Positions 17,106 to 26,151 of a stretch of DNA of 64,000 bases are shown here, piece by piece. This stretch comes from Sphaerimonospora cavernae (GTDB lineage Bacteria > Actinomycetota > Actinomycetes > Streptosporangiales > Streptosporangiaceae). Under the pieces are notes generated by a model. The model did not search any database and was not told where the DNA came from. It was given only the letters and a program-made list of their open reading frames with translations. Numbering within the stretch: the stretch's first letter is position 1; the number at the start of each line of letters is the position of its first letter. The stretch covers positions 27,369 to 91,368 of the forward strand of contig NZ_JBHMQT010000038.1 in NCBI RefSeq assembly GCF_042435035.1, given 5' to 3'. A program made the position numbers and the translations under genes.

Positions 17106-17609
17106 TCACTCGTTCGCGGCCTTCATGAAGCGGCTGTAGGCGAGCTGCAGCCAGTCGGAGGCCGCCACGGCCGCCATCGTCGCGCCCGCCATACGGGTCA
17201 CCCGGGGGGCGAACACCAGCCCGGCCGCGTATCCGGTGGCCACCCACTGGGACAGACAGAACGGGCAGGTGAGCAGCTCGCCGAGGGCGTGACGCAGCCC
17301 CGACCCGCGGACCCCCTCCTTCAGCTCGGAAGGGCCGGAGACGCCTTCATATTTGGTGAACGGCGCCCGGATCGGGCTGGTGACGGTGTCCTTGGCCAGG
17401 GTCCGGGAGAGCCGGTGCGTGAACAGGCCCATCAGCGCGATGTCCATCACGCTGATCTTCTCCGGAGCGTGACGCCGACAGAGCCGGGCCGCCGCCAGTA
17501 ACACGGAGACGGCACCGCCGTACGCCGCGAGGACCCGGGTGTACGACTCGAGCGGGCGCTCTGCTTCACCTTCGTAGGCATGCTGGATGTCCTTGAGGGT
17601 CTCGGTCAT
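17106..17609 (-). CDS. DUF1360 family membrane protein
   Basis: 167-residue protein with three or four hydrophobic segments. Family hallmarks are LFTHRLSRTLAKDTVTSPIRAPF and the cysteine-bearing GELLTCPFCLSQWVATG. Both are retained, including the CPFC pair that may bind metal or undergo redox. Function of the family is unknown; it is found in spore formers and actinomycetes. Stands alone, divergent from the nucleotidyltransferase-like gene. Confidence 0.85.
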   Translation of the reverse strand: MTETLKDIQHAYEGEAERPLESYTRVLAAYGGAVSVLLAAARLCRRHAPEKISVMDIALMGLFTHRLSRTLAKDTVTSPIRAPFTKYEGVSGPSELKEGVRGSGLRHALGELLTCPFCLSQWVATGYAAGLVFAPRVTRMAGATMAAVAASDWLQLAYSRFMKAANE

Positions 17610-17664
17610 GCCCGCGCTCTACCCGGGATTGTTTGCGGCGAACATGTGCGGGCAAGCGAGATGA

Positions 17665-18258
17665 GTGGGCAGTCACGGTCATGCGGTCACCGACGCCATC
17701 CTGGAGACGCTGAAGCGTGCCGGCGCCGGTCTCAAGGAGGCCGGGGTCCGGTTCGCCCTGGCCGGAGGCTGTGCCGGGTACGCCAGAGGCGCCGCGCCCT
17801 CGCTTCACGACGTCGACTTCGCACTCATGGAGGAGGACGTCCCACTCGCGCTCAAGACGCTGGACAGTCTGGGCTTCCGGACCGCGAAACCGCCGGAGGA
17901 CTGGCTGGTCAAGGCGTACGACGAGGGCGTGCTCGTCGACATGATCTTCTCGATCGCCGAGCGGCCGGTCACCGAGGAGCTGATCGCACGGGCACAGTCG
18001 ATCACCACCGCGGCGATCAGCCTTCCCGTGCTCGAGGCCACCGACCTGGTGGTCTCCTGGATCCTGCCGCTGTCGGAGCACAGCTGCGACTACGGATCGC
18101 TGCTGCCGATGGTCCGGGCCATGCGGGAGCAGGTGGACTGGGACCGGGTCGCCGCCATCGTGGCGCCGTCGCCGTACGCGTCGACGTTCGTCACGCTGCT
18201 CGAGCGGCTGCGCGTCATCGCGCCGACCTCGCCGACATCGCCGGTCCACTGGCCGTGA
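17665..18258 (+). CDS. nucleotidyltransferase-fold protein
   Basis: 197 residues starting at a GTG. The polymerase-beta-like core is visible: VRFALAGGCAGYARG (GG motif), then SLHDVDFALMEED with the DxD-type pair, and LVDMIFSI as a possible third acidic strand. This suggests a transfer of a nucleotide to a small molecule or protein, as in the AbiEii/MNT-like group, but no partner HEPN or antitoxin gene is adjacent. Cytoplasmic. The C-terminal third is helical. Confidence 0.65.
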   Translation: MGSHGHAVTDAILETLKRAGAGLKEAGVRFALAGGCAGYARGAAPSLHDVDFALMEEDVPLALKTLDSLGFRTAKPPEDWLVKAYDEGVLVDMIFSIAERPVTEELIARAQSITTAAISLPVLEATDLVVSWILPLSEHSCDYGSLLPMVRAMREQVDWDRVAAIVAPSPYASTFVTLLERLRVIAPTSPTSPVHWP

Positions 18259-18286
18259 GCGAGCCGGGAGGCCGGTAAAGCGGTAA

Positions 18287-18314
18287 AAGGGCCGCGCCGT
18301 ACGGCACGGCCCTT
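18287..18314. terminator. terminator between converging genes
   Basis: AAGGGCCG and CGGCCCTT arms enclose a further GCCGTACGGC self-complementary core, between the nucleotidyltransferase-like and PRC-barrel genes. Confidence 0.7.
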
Positions 18315-18397
18315 GGTGGACGTCTGTCTGCTGCTTTGGATTTTGGATGGGGATCGGCCGGTGGCGGCGGGTCCGGACCGTGCGGCCCGGTAAGTCG

Positions 18398-18778
18398 CTA
18401 CATGCCCATGCCGCCCTGCATGCCGCCGGGGCCCTGGAAGCGCCCGTAGTAGTCCGCCACGCGCTCGCGGTAGCCCGCCTCCCGGTACGCCGCCGAGTCG
18501 AACTCCGGCGCACTCTTGATCTCCTGCTTGGTGCGGCCGACGAAGACCTTGCGCTCGCGCATGTCGATCTGGGTCACCACGCTGGCCGGCAGCATGACCT
18601 TCTTTCCGAAGATCCAGGGGCCGGTGTCCACGACGATGAAGCTCTGGCCGGCCTCGTTGCTCGCCTCGTCGACGGACCCGATCTTGCCGTCCGTGGCCTC
18701 TACGGCGTATCCGGCGATGTCGAGGCCCTGTCCGGTCTCCTGGATGCTGGCGGGATAAGACCAAAGGTCCGGTGTCAT
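18398..18778 (-). CDS. PRC-barrel domain protein
   Basis: 126 residues. A PRC-barrel runs about 19-95: GYAVEATDGKIGSVDEASNE, SFIVVDTGPWIFGKKVMLPASVV, and RERKVFVGRTKQEIKSAP. The C-terminal tail is glycine/methionine-rich (FQGPGGMQGGMGM). PRC-barrels are RNA- or protein-interaction modules. The ATG is preceded by GGGAG on its strand. Likely cytoplasmic, possibly stress related. Confidence 0.85.
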   Translation of the reverse strand: MTPDLWSYPASIQETGQGLDIAGYAVEATDGKIGSVDEASNEAGQSFIVVDTGPWIFGKKVMLPASVVTQIDMRERKVFVGRTKQEIKSAPEFDSAAYREAGYRERVADYYGRFQGPGGMQGGMGM

Positions 18779-18958
18779 GATCTATCTCCCTTCGTCATCG
18801 GGATCCGTACCCGGGGCGACAGGGGGCAACATCCAGGACACGTAAGGGTCAGGACAGGCTCTGATTGCCTTCCACGGGTCTTCTCCCGTCCGCCCGTGCC
18901 GTACGGCCGAGGCCCTCTGGCGCAGAGCACCTCGAGGTGCCGCTAGTCTTGAGGGGAC

Positions 18959-19032
18959 GCGCCGCTAGCTCAGTTGGTCAGAGCAGCTGACTCTTAATCA
19001 GCGGGTCCGGGGTTCGAGTCCCTGGCGGCGCA
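18959..19032 (+). tRNA. tRNA-Lys (CTT)
   Basis: 74-nt cloverleaf. The acceptor stem GCGCCGC pairs with GCGGCGC, discriminator A at 19032. The anticodon arm is GCTGA-CTCTTAA-TCAGC with anticodon CTT, and the T-loop is TTCGAGT. The terminal CCA is not encoded. Differs by one base in the D-loop (C versus T) from the copy at 34111. Confidence 0.95.
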
Positions 19033-19043
19033 CCGAAGGAGAG

Positions 19044-19073
19044 ACCCCGGGCCGTAGAGCACCCGGGGTTTTT
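19044..19073 (+). terminator. intrinsic terminator after tRNA-Lys
   Basis: ACCCCGGG and CCCGGGGT arms followed by five Ts, 11 nt after the tRNA. Confidence 0.85.
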
Positions 19074-19383
19074 CGCGTCCTTCCGGAGACGTTTGTCGCT
19101 CGTCCGCTCAACGGCGTGTTTCTCCGCCGGGAAGAATAGTTTCGGTCGCATCGGCCGCCTGTCGAAGTTTTCTACTCTCTTCACCGTGTCTCCTCGGTGA
19201 CCGGCGCCGGGGGCGGGCCGTTCCAGGTCGTGTCTGTTGGCCTATCCCGTGGCTTGCGGCAGGACGTTCCCTAGAGGAGGATCGTCCCCTATGACCCGGT
19301 CGATGGAGTGCATTCCCGTGCCATCGGCTTGCGGGCAGGACGAACTTTGCAACTTGCGAAACAACGGAATATAGGAGGCTGCG
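19074..19383. other. gene-free leader upstream of the APC permease
   Basis: No credible coding sequence. It holds short G-rich and pyrimidine-rich blocks, including TTCCCTAGAGGAGGATCG at about 19266-19283, and an AGGAGG at 19372-19377 that serves the permease. I see no known riboswitch consensus; a long 5' leader is possible. Confidence 0.4.
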
Positions 19384-20778
19384 GTGCAGCCACAGGAGAC
19401 TATCGAGCGGTTCGGATACCGCCAGGAATTACGGCGCGGTATCGGCCTGGCCGACATGGTGTTCTACGGCCTGATCTTCATGGTGCCGATCGCGCCATTC
19501 GCGATCTTCGGCGAGGTCTACCGTGTCTCGAAGGGCATGCCAGCGCTGGCGTACCTGATCGGGATGGTCGCGCTGCTGTTCACCGCGGCGTCCTATGCCC
19601 AGATGGTCAGGGCCTTCCCGCTGTCCGGTTCCGTCTACAGCTACGCGGGGCGCGGCATCGCGCCCCCGGTCGGGTTCATGACCGGATGGGCCATCCTGCT
19701 GGACTACATCCTCGCTCCCACACTGCTGTACCTGATGGCGTCGATCGCGATGAACGCCACCGTGCCGGCGGTCCCGGTATGGATATGGCTGATCATATTC
19801 GTGATCGTGAACACGGTGATCAACCTGCGCGGCATCCGGATGACCGTCTCGCTCACCAAGATGATGATCATCGTTGAGCTGGTCGTCCTGGCCTTGTTCA
19901 TCGCGGTCGGCGTGTGGGCGATCACACAGGGAAAGGGACACGGGTTCAGCCTCGATCCGCTGTTCAACTCCGACGCGTTCTCCTTGTCGCTGGTTTTCGG
20001 CGCGGTCTCCTTCGCGGTGCTCTCCTTCCTCGGCTTCGACGGCATCAGCATGCTCGCCGAGGAGTCCAAGGGCGGCTCGGCCCAGGTGGCCAAGGCGATG
20101 CGCCTGGCCCTCATGCTGGCCGGTGTGCTGTTCATCACCCAGGTGTGGGTCGCCGCCCTGCTGGTGCCGGATCCGGCCGCCCTGCTGAGCGGCGAAGACA
20201 ACGGCACGGCGTTCTACGACATCGCCGCCATCGCGGGCGGCGACTGGCTTTCGAACCTCACATCGGTCGCGACCGCGGTCTCCTGGGGGCTGGCCAACAC
20301 GTTGGTCGCGCAGGTCGGCGTGTCCCGTCTGCTCTATGCGATGGCACGCGACCGGCAGCTGCCGGCCTTCCTCGCGAAGATCTCGGTCAAGCACTCAGTG
20401 CCGGCCAACGCCACCCTGTTCGTCGCGGCGTTGTCCGTCGTGCTGGGCGTGTGGATGGCCAACATCGAGGACGGCGCGAACCTGCTCGTCAGCCTCATCA
20501 GCATGGGCGCGCTGATCGCCTTCATAGTCCTGCATGTGTCCGTTATCGTCCATTACGTGGGCCGGCAGCGCTCGACCGATCTGTGGTCCCACCTGGTCAT
20601 GCCCCTGATCGGGATGGCGATCCTCATCTACGTCGTGATCAATGCCAGCATCCTGGCCCAGTGGCTGGGACTGATCTGGCTGGGCATCGGCGCAGTGATC
20701 TTGGTCGTTCTGTACGCCATGGGCCGGCGCCCCGACCTGTCCGGCTTCGCGCAGCAAGGGAGCACCCCGACGTCATGA
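19384..20778 (+). CDS. APC family amino-acid permease
   Basis: 464-residue secondary transporter with about 12 hydrophobic segments. The first contains the APC signature GIGLADMVFYGLIFMVPIAPFAIFG in outline. Others include FPLSGSVYSYAGRGIAPPVGFMTGW and SFLGFDGISMLAEES, characteristic of the superfamily. It would import amino acids or a polyamine with protons. The GTG start follows AGGAGG by 6 nt. The stop overlaps the ATG of the GPP34 gene (ATGA). Confidence 0.9.
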   Translation: MQPQETIERFGYRQELRRGIGLADMVFYGLIFMVPIAPFAIFGEVYRVSKGMPALAYLIGMVALLFTAASYAQMVRAFPLSGSVYSYAGRGIAPPVGFMTGWAILLDYILAPTLLYLMASIAMNATVPAVPVWIWLIIFVIVNTVINLRGIRMTVSLTKMMIIVELVVLALFIAVGVWAITQGKGHGFSLDPLFNSDAFSLSLVFGAVSFAVLSFLGFDGISMLAEESKGGSAQVAKAMRLALMLAGVLFITQVWVAALLVPDPAALLSGEDNGTAFYDIAAIAGGDWLSNLTSVATAVSWGLANTLVAQVGVSRLLYAMARDRQLPAFLAKISVKHSVPANATLFVAALSVVLGVWMANIEDGANLLVSLISMGALIAFIVLHVSVIVHYVGRQRSTDLWSHLVMPLIGMAILIYVVINASILAQWLGLIWLGIGAVILVVLYAMGRRPDLSGFAQQGSTPTS

Positions 20779-21413
20779 ACCGGCTGCCGCTCCATCAGGA
20801 GCTGTACCTCATCGCCCACGACGACGATGGCAAGGCGTTGATCCAACAGCCGTCTCTGCGCCTCGGACTCGCCGGGGCGGTGCTGCTCGATCTCACGCTG
20901 AGCGGCCGACTCAGCGTCACCCAGGGACAGCTCGCCGTCTACGATCGCACCCCTATCGGCGACACGGTCGCCGACAGCCTCATCCCCGCGATCCTGAACG
21001 ATCGGGCCAACCGCGACCTCAAGATCTGGATCAAACAGATCGCCGAGGACATCTACGACCGCACCTGCGGAAGCCTGATCGCCGCCGGCGTGCTCACCAA
21101 GGTGAACAAACGCCGCCTGGGCATGCTCGCGCAGACCCGTTACCAGCCGGTCAACACCACTGCGGCCGTACGCGCGCGCGCCGGGGTGCGTGCGGCCGCC
21201 GACCGCAGGGAGGAACCCGACGCCCACTGCGCCGCGCTGTGCGGGCTGGTCGGTGTGCTGCACCTGGAGTCGGTGCTCTACATCGATCAGCCGTCGAGCC
21301 AGCTCATCGGGCGCCTGCGCACCATCGCGGGCGAGTACTCCCGGTCGGTTCAGGAGATCGTCGCGACCGTCGACCTGCTCCTCGGCGAGGCCGCGGTGGC
21401 CGTCTACCGGTGA
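20775..21413 (+). CDS. GPP34 (GOLPH3-like) family protein
   Basis: 212 residues of the GOLPH3/GPP34 fold: LHQELYLIAHDDDGKALI start, LRLGLAGAVLLDLTLSGRLSV, RDLKIWIKQIAED, a LIAAGVLTKVNKRRLGML helix-hairpin, then a cysteine-containing DAHCAALCGLVGVL helix. In eukaryotes the family binds phosphatidylinositol-4-phosphate; actinobacterial homologues are frequent and uncharacterised. The overlap with the permease stop (ATGA) implies coupled translation. Confidence 0.87.
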   Translation: MNRLPLHQELYLIAHDDDGKALIQQPSLRLGLAGAVLLDLTLSGRLSVTQGQLAVYDRTPIGDTVADSLIPAILNDRANRDLKIWIKQIAEDIYDRTCGSLIAAGVLTKVNKRRLGMLAQTRYQPVNTTAAVRARAGVRAAADRREEPDAHCAALCGLVGVLHLESVLYIDQPSSQLIGRLRTIAGEYSRSVQEIVATVDLLLGEAAVAVYR

Positions 21414-21444
21414 GAGCGACGGACCGTCGGATTCAGGCTCAGGC

Positions 21445-22107
21445 TCAGGGCAGCTCGGCGAAGCGTTCGACCTGCTCGGTCCGGCCGGAGACGATGATGA
21501 CGTCGCCGTAGCCGAGTTCGGTGTCGGCCGTGGCGTACGTGAACTCCTCACCCGGGCTTTTGACCGCCACGACCGTCACCCCGTGCTTGCGGCGCAGGTT
21601 CGACTCTCCCAGCGGGACACCCACGTACTCCTTGGGTGGGCGGGTCTTGACGAGGGCGAAGTTCTCGTCGACCTCGACGTAGTCGAGCATCCTGCCGCTG
21701 ACCATGTGCGCGACGCGCTCGCCCATGTCGTGTTCGGGAAAGACCACGTGCTGAACGCCGATCCTGCTGAGGATCCGGCCGTGCTGGCGGCTGATCGCCT
21801 TCGCCCAGATGTCGTCGATCTCCAGCTCCACCATCAGCGAGGCGGTCAGGATGCTCGCCTCCAGGTCGCCGCCGATGGCCACCACGGCCCGGTAGAAGTC
21901 GGGCACGCCGAGTTGACGCAGCGCCTCGATGTCGGTGGAGTCGGCCGTGACGACGTGGGTGATGTGCCCGGCCAGGCTCTGCACGACCTTGGGCCGGCGG
22001 TCGATGGCGAGCACCTCGGTGCCGCGCCGGGTGAGCTCCAGCGCGAGGGACGTGCCGAAGCGGCCGAGCCCGACCACGACGACCGGCTCGCTTGTCCTGT
22101 CAGCCAA
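21445..22107 (-). CDS. TrkA/KtrA-type potassium channel regulatory subunit
   Basis: 220-residue RCK protein. The N-terminal Rossmann domain begins VVVVGLGRFGTSLALEL, with the acidic residue of EVLAIDRRP at the end of strand 2 and HVVTADSTD. The C-terminal TrkA_C domain is about 140-220 (YVEVDENFALVKTRPP, GVTVVAVKSPGEEF, YGDVIIVSGRTEQVERF). It gates the membrane subunit encoded just upstream in response to nucleotides. The start is TTG with GAGGAG upstream, and the gene overlaps the ktrB-like gene by 8 nt. Confidence 0.9.
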   Translation of the reverse strand: MADRTSEPVVVVGLGRFGTSLALELTRRGTEVLAIDRRPKVVQSLAGHITHVVTADSTDIEALRQLGVPDFYRAVVAIGGDLEASILTASLMVELEIDDIWAKAISRQHGRILSRIGVQHVVFPEHDMGERVAHMVSGRMLDYVEVDENFALVKTRPPKEYVGVPLGESNLRRKHGVTVVAVKSPGEEFTYATADTELGYGDVIIVSGRTEQVERFAELP

Positions 22108-23458
22108 CGATGATCCGCTCCTCGGGTAGCTCGTAACGCCTGGTGCGCTCCTTCAGGGCGAGCGCGGAACCGAAGGTCAGCGGCCCGATCCTGCCCACGA
22201 ACATGAGCAGGACGAGCAGCGCGTGCCCGGCCGGGCTGATGTCGGAGGTGATGCCGGTGGACAGGCCGCACGTGGTGAACGCCGAGACGACCTCGAACAT
22301 TACCCGGTCCAGGCTGTGCGGCGTCAGCACGAGCAGGATGTAGGTGGCAATCATGATCACGGTCACGCTGATCACGGCGATCGTGACGGCCTGGCGCTGC
22401 GCCGACTCGGGCAGCCGCCGGTGGCCGATGTTGACATGGGTCTCCCCGCGCAGTTCGGACCAGATGACGAACGCCAGCAGGCCGAACGTGGTGACCTTGA
22501 TGCCACCCGCAGTGCCCGCGCTGCCGCCGCCGATGAACATCAGCAGGTCGGTGGTGAGCCAGCTCGACGGATACATCTGCGAGATGTCCAGGCTGTTGAA
22601 GCCGGCGGAACGCGGCATCGCGGCGGCGAAGAACCCGGCCAGCATCCGGTCGGACTCGTCCAGCGCTCCCAACGTGTGGGGATTGCTCCACTCGGTGCCG
22701 AGGAAGAGCAGCGTGCCCAGCGGTAGCAGGACGGCGGTGACCGTCAGCGTGATCCTGGTCAGCAGCGACCACCTGCTCGGACGGCGCCAGCAGCGGAACA
22801 GTTCGAACACCACCGGGAATCCGAGCCCGCCCACGATCACCGCGGCCGCGATCGTCAGGCAGATCCACGGGTCGGTCACGAACCGCGTGAGGCTGTCCGG
22901 CCACAGGGTGACCCCGGCGTTGTTGAACGAGGAGACCGCGTGGAAGATCCCGAGGTAGGCCGCCCGGCCGAGCGGTTCGCCGTACCCGCCGGCGAACCGC
23001 AGCGTGAGGATGACCGCCACGACCGTCTCGGAGGCCAGGCTGAACAGCACGACGCGCGACAGCAGGTGCCGTACGTCCGCCATGCCGAAGGCCTTCCGCT
23101 CCTCCTGGGCGAGCAGCCGGGCGCGCAGGCCCAGCCGGCCGGATACGAGCACGGTGAACAGGGAAGCCAGGGTCATGATGCCCAACCCCCCGATCTGGAT
23201 CAGTACGGCGATCACCACCTCGCCGAACATCGACCAGTGCGTCGAGAGGTCCACGACCGCCAGGCCGGTCACGCACACCGACGACGTGGCGGTGAACAGG
23301 GCGGTGAGCCAGCCTGCCGACTCGCCCGACTCGGTCGCGAACGGCAGGGCCAGCGCGGCGGTGCCGAGCAGTACGGCGAGGCCGAAGGCCGTCACGATCA
23401 TCTTGGCCGGATGTTGGAATCCGCTGAGAACGGCCGACGCCCGCCTGGTCCGCCTCAT
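22100..23458 (-). CDS. TrkH/KtrB-type potassium transporter
   Basis: 452-residue integral membrane protein of four MPM repeats. Selectivity-filter-like segments include TATSSVCVTGLAVVD near residue 58, a second at SSFNNAGVTLW, a third at MPRSAGFNSLDIS and a fourth near TTCGLSTGIT. It moves potassium, with sodium in Ktr systems, under control of the RCK subunit that follows. Starts at ATG after GGGAG. First gene of the two-gene operon. Confidence 0.92.
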   Translation of the reverse strand: MRRTRRASAVLSGFQHPAKMIVTAFGLAVLLGTAALALPFATESGESAGWLTALFTATSSVCVTGLAVVDLSTHWSMFGEVVIAVLIQIGGLGIMTLASLFTVLVSGRLGLRARLLAQEERKAFGMADVRHLLSRVVLFSLASETVVAVILTLRFAGGYGEPLGRAAYLGIFHAVSSFNNAGVTLWPDSLTRFVTDPWICLTIAAAVIVGGLGFPVVFELFRCWRRPSRWSLLTRITLTVTAVLLPLGTLLFLGTEWSNPHTLGALDESDRMLAGFFAAAMPRSAGFNSLDISQMYPSSWLTTDLLMFIGGGSAGTAGGIKVTTFGLLAFVIWSELRGETHVNIGHRRLPESAQRQAVTIAVISVTVIMIATYILLVLTPHSLDRVMFEVVSAFTTCGLSTGITSDISPAGHALLVLLMFVGRIGPLTFGSALALKERTRRYELPEERIIVG

Positions 23459-23548
23459 CTCGGCGACTCCCTCGGGTGTTGGGTCATCTGAGGATTATGA
23501 CCCTACGCGCAGGTTGACTTTGTGCGGGGCGGGCCCGGGTTCGCACGA

Positions 23549-23965
23549 TCATAGGTCGATGGACCGGCGGTCCCGGCGGAGTGGGTGGCTTTCGGGGATC
23601 TGGACGAGCACTATGGGCGTGCCGTCCGGGTCCTCGATCCACATCTCGATCAGCCCCCAGGGCTCCGTGAGAGGCGGGCGCAGTACGGGCACCCCCGCGG
23701 CCGCCAGCCGGTCGTGCTCCGCCCGGACGTCCCGGACCTGGAGCCAGATCCGGAGGTGGGCCCCGCGCGAGCCTTCCGAGACCGTGTTGGTCTCAGGGGC
23801 CGGGGAGACCTCGAGAAAGCCCTGCCCGAGGAAGAACACCACCCCGGGGTCGTCGGCCGGTCCGAACTCGCGGTACACCGCCAGCCCGAGCAAATCCCGG
23901 TAGAACCTTCGGCTGGCGTCCGGATCGGCCGGGCGCAGGAGTATCCGGCTGCTGAGCACTTCCAT
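23549..23965 (-). CDS. VOC family (glyoxalase/bleomycin-resistance) protein
   Basis: 138 residues from the ATG at 23965, preceded by GAGGAGG. Two beta-alpha-beta-beta-beta modules: VLSSRILLRPADPDASRRFYRDLLGL, then FFLGQGFLEVSPAP, and HLRIWLQVRDVRAEHDRLAAAG ending in DPDGTPIVLVQIPE. Glutamate and histidine positions fit a metal site. Probably a small-molecule-binding or lyase/dioxygenase enzyme; substrate unknown. Confidence 0.85.
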   Translation of the reverse strand: MEVLSSRILLRPADPDASRRFYRDLLGLAVYREFGPADDPGVVFFLGQGFLEVSPAPETNTVSEGSRGAHLRIWLQVRDVRAEHDRLAAAGVPVLRPPLTEPWGLIEMWIEDPDGTPIVLVQIPESHPLRRDRRSIDL

Positions 23966-24076
23966 TCCGTTCGGCCTCCTCACGAACAATGTGTGATGAT
24001 CGTGCCCGGATCGGGCATGCGGATGAAGGAAGAAGCCGGAAAGTCCCGAAACGGCGGCGATCACCGGGAGGTACCC

Positions 24077-24517
24077 ATGGCAGAGGGCGCCGACTCCGGC
24101 CGGACCCGGCTGGAATGGCTCGACAAGGACGAATGCCTGGAACTCGTCGCCTCGGGCGGCGTGGGCCGGGTGGCGTTCAACAGCCAGACCGGACCGGTGA
24201 TCCTGCCGGTCAACTACATGATGGACGCGGGCACGATCCTGTTCCGTACCGCGCTCGGCGGACCCCTCGACACCGATCTCCGCACCGGGGTCGAGGGCGC
24301 CGAGTTCAAGGTCGCCTTCGAGGTCGACCGGATAGACGAGGCGCGCCGGGAGGGGTGGAGCGTGCTCGTACGGGGCGGCGCCCACCACGTCACCGGCGAG
24401 GAGGAGTGCGCGCAGGCCGCCGCCACCGGCCTGGAGACGTGGGCGGGCGGCGAGCGGGAGCTGTTCATCAGGATCGCGCCCGTCGAGATCACCGGGCGCA
24501 GGATCACCCGCGGCTAG
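24077..24517 (+). CDS. pyridoxamine 5'-phosphate oxidase-like FMN-binding protein
   Basis: 146-residue split-barrel flavin protein. Hallmarks: LDKDECLELVASGGVGRVAFNSQTGPVILPVNYMMD in outline, then ILFRTALGGPLD, VAFEVDRIDEARREGWSVLVRGGAH and the C-terminal EITGRRITRG. Typical of the actinobacterial group that binds FMN or F420. Start ATG at 24077 after GGGAGG. Likely a reductase; substrate unknown. Confidence 0.87.
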   Translation: MAEGADSGRTRLEWLDKDECLELVASGGVGRVAFNSQTGPVILPVNYMMDAGTILFRTALGGPLDTDLRTGVEGAEFKVAFEVDRIDEARREGWSVLVRGGAHHVTGEEECAQAAATGLETWAGGERELFIRIAPVEITGRRITRG

Positions 24518-24580
24518 AACACGACCTGGGCACGCCGGCCGATCTGGCCGCCGACCGGGTGGACGGCGCCGTCGTACTGA

Positions 24581-25051
24581 TCACGAATGTGGCGGCAGCA
24601 CCGGCTGCAGGCGGAACAGCCCGCCCTTGACGTCGGCGTCCTCGCGGTGCGGAACGCGTCCGGCGACCGCCAGCAGCACGTCCCTCGCGGTGATCAATCC
24701 CTCCAGGGTGCCCCGGGAGCTGACCACCGGAACGGCGCCCGCCGCCGAATCGATCATCTGGGCGACCACCTCATCGAGCGGCGAGGTCGGCGCCGCCTGT
24801 GGTCCAGGCCTGTCGGGCAGGAGCTCCCTCACCCGCACCCGGGACTGTTCCGCCGGACCTCCCGACCAATGAGAGGACAGGTCCTCCCGCCCCAGCACGC
24901 CGACGATCCTGGACTCGTCGTCCACGACCGGCAGGTGGTGCACACCCGCCCGCCGCATGAGCTCCCATGCCATCAGTGGTGATTCGTCCGGCTCGACCGT
25001 GACGAGTGTCCGGCTCATCACGTCTGCCGCGATCATGGTCTCGACACCCAT
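24581..25051 (-). CDS. CBS-domain pair protein
   Basis: 156 residues from ATG 25051, with AGAGGAAAG upstream. Two CBS motifs: ADVMSRTLVTVEPDESPLMAWELMRRAGVHHLPVVDD in outline, then RVRELLPDRP...LDEVVAQMIDSAAGAVPVVSSRGTLEGLIT. Such stand-alone pairs sense adenine nucleotides and regulate partners; no partner is evident. Converges with the FMN-binding gene. Confidence 0.87.
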   Translation of the reverse strand: MGVETMIAADVMSRTLVTVEPDESPLMAWELMRRAGVHHLPVVDDESRIVGVLGREDLSSHWSGGPAEQSRVRVRELLPDRPGPQAAPTSPLDEVVAQMIDSAAGAVPVVSSRGTLEGLITARDVLLAVAGRVPHREDADVKGGLFRLQPVLPPHS

Positions 25052-25245
25052 CGCTTTCCTCTGATCATCCGTTCGTTCCGTGCCGGTCCCAGGGCGTGTT
25101 CCAGCCGGGCCGATCACGGTCTCCGCAGCGATGCGGGCGGTTGTCCTTCCGGTGCTTCTGAGTACCTATGACCCGCCCCAAGCAGGTCATTCACACTTCG
25201 CCGACCCATCTGGCTCCGCATCTCTAGCCGACGAATATTTATGTC

Positions 25246-25275
25246 TTGACAAAAAAAATCGTCGGATGCCATGAT
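25246..25275 (+). promoter_or_regulatory. candidate sigma-70-type promoter
   Basis: TTGACA at 25246-25251 and CATGAT at 25270-25275, 18 nt apart, inside an unusually A-rich stretch about 75 nt before the DHFR-like gene. Confidence 0.5.
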
Positions 25276-25349
25276 GGAGACCGTTCCGCCGAGGAGGCGC
25301 TCCGAACGCGCATTCCTCCAAGTCGGAGGCCGTGGAAAGGAAGCAGCTC

Positions 25350-25910
25350 ATGCGCAAGTTCAAGCTCCAGACCCAGGTCAGCGTCGACGGCTACATGGCC
25401 GGCCCGAACGGCGAGATGGACTGGATTACGGGCGCGTGGACCGACGACATCGGCACCTACATCAAGGGCCTGATGGCGCCGGTCGACCACATCGTGCTGG
25501 GCCGAAAGCTCGCCGAGGGGTTCATCCCCGCATGGGAGTCCAGGCCGGAGGGCGAGCCCGAGGAGACCATCGACTGGATGAACAACACGCCCAAGGTCGT
25601 GGTCTCCAACACGCTCACCGAGTCACCCTGGAAGAACGCCGTCGTCGCCGGCGGTGACCTCGTCGAGATCGTGAACAAGCTCAAGGCCCAGCCGGGCGGG
25701 GACCTGATCGCGTACGGCGGCGGCACGCTCGTGTCGAGCCTGATCGCCAATGAGCTGCTCGACGAGCTTCACCTGTTCGTCAGCCCGATCGCGATCGGCG
25801 CCGGAATGCCGGTGTTCGCGAACGGCGCCTACCGGCGGCTCCGCCTTGTCGCCGCTCACCCGTTCGAGTGTGGGGTCGTCGCGCTGCACTACGAGCCGAA
25901 GCGCGCCTGA
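25350..25910 (+). CDS. dihydrofolate reductase/RibD-C family protein
   Basis: 186 residues. RibD C-terminal/DHFR fold: KLQTQVSVDGYMAGPNGEMDW near the N-terminus, HIVLGRKLAEGF, VVVSNTLTESPWKN, DLIAYGGGTLVSSLIANELLDELHLFVSPIAIG in outline. Binds NADPH and reduces an unknown small molecule. ATG at 25350 follows GGAAAGGAAG; the ATG-less upstream extension is ignored. Confidence 0.88.
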   Translation: MRKFKLQTQVSVDGYMAGPNGEMDWITGAWTDDIGTYIKGLMAPVDHIVLGRKLAEGFIPAWESRPEGEPEETIDWMNNTPKVVVSNTLTESPWKNAVVAGGDLVEIVNKLKAQPGGDLIAYGGGTLVSSLIANELLDELHLFVSPIAIGAGMPVFANGAYRRLRLVAAHPFECGVVALHYEPKRA

Positions 25911-26151
25911 AGACGAGACGGCTGCCACGGAGTCCGTACCATCCGGGCGGCACCGGTCGATGTCCGCCTTTCGCGCCTGATGTCCTATTTAAGCTAGATC
26001 ATGGAGATGTGGGCGAAAGGTAAAATTTCGTCGCCAAACGTAGTTGAAGTGCATGATCCTGACTTAGTGTCCGATTACCCATTCGTGACCACGTCAGGAG
26101 ACCCCCATTTCCAGCAACGACGTCACCTGCCCCGTCGAGAGCGGTGCGCAG

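Noticed and set aside
18978..19184. Leftward 68-codon ORF over the tRNA-Lys
   Set aside because: It runs through the tRNA and terminator, and its sequence resembles translated tRNA and vector-like filler; not a gene.
19074..19383. Riboswitch upstream of the APC permease
   Set aside because: No known aptamer consensus recognised; only a long leader can be supported.
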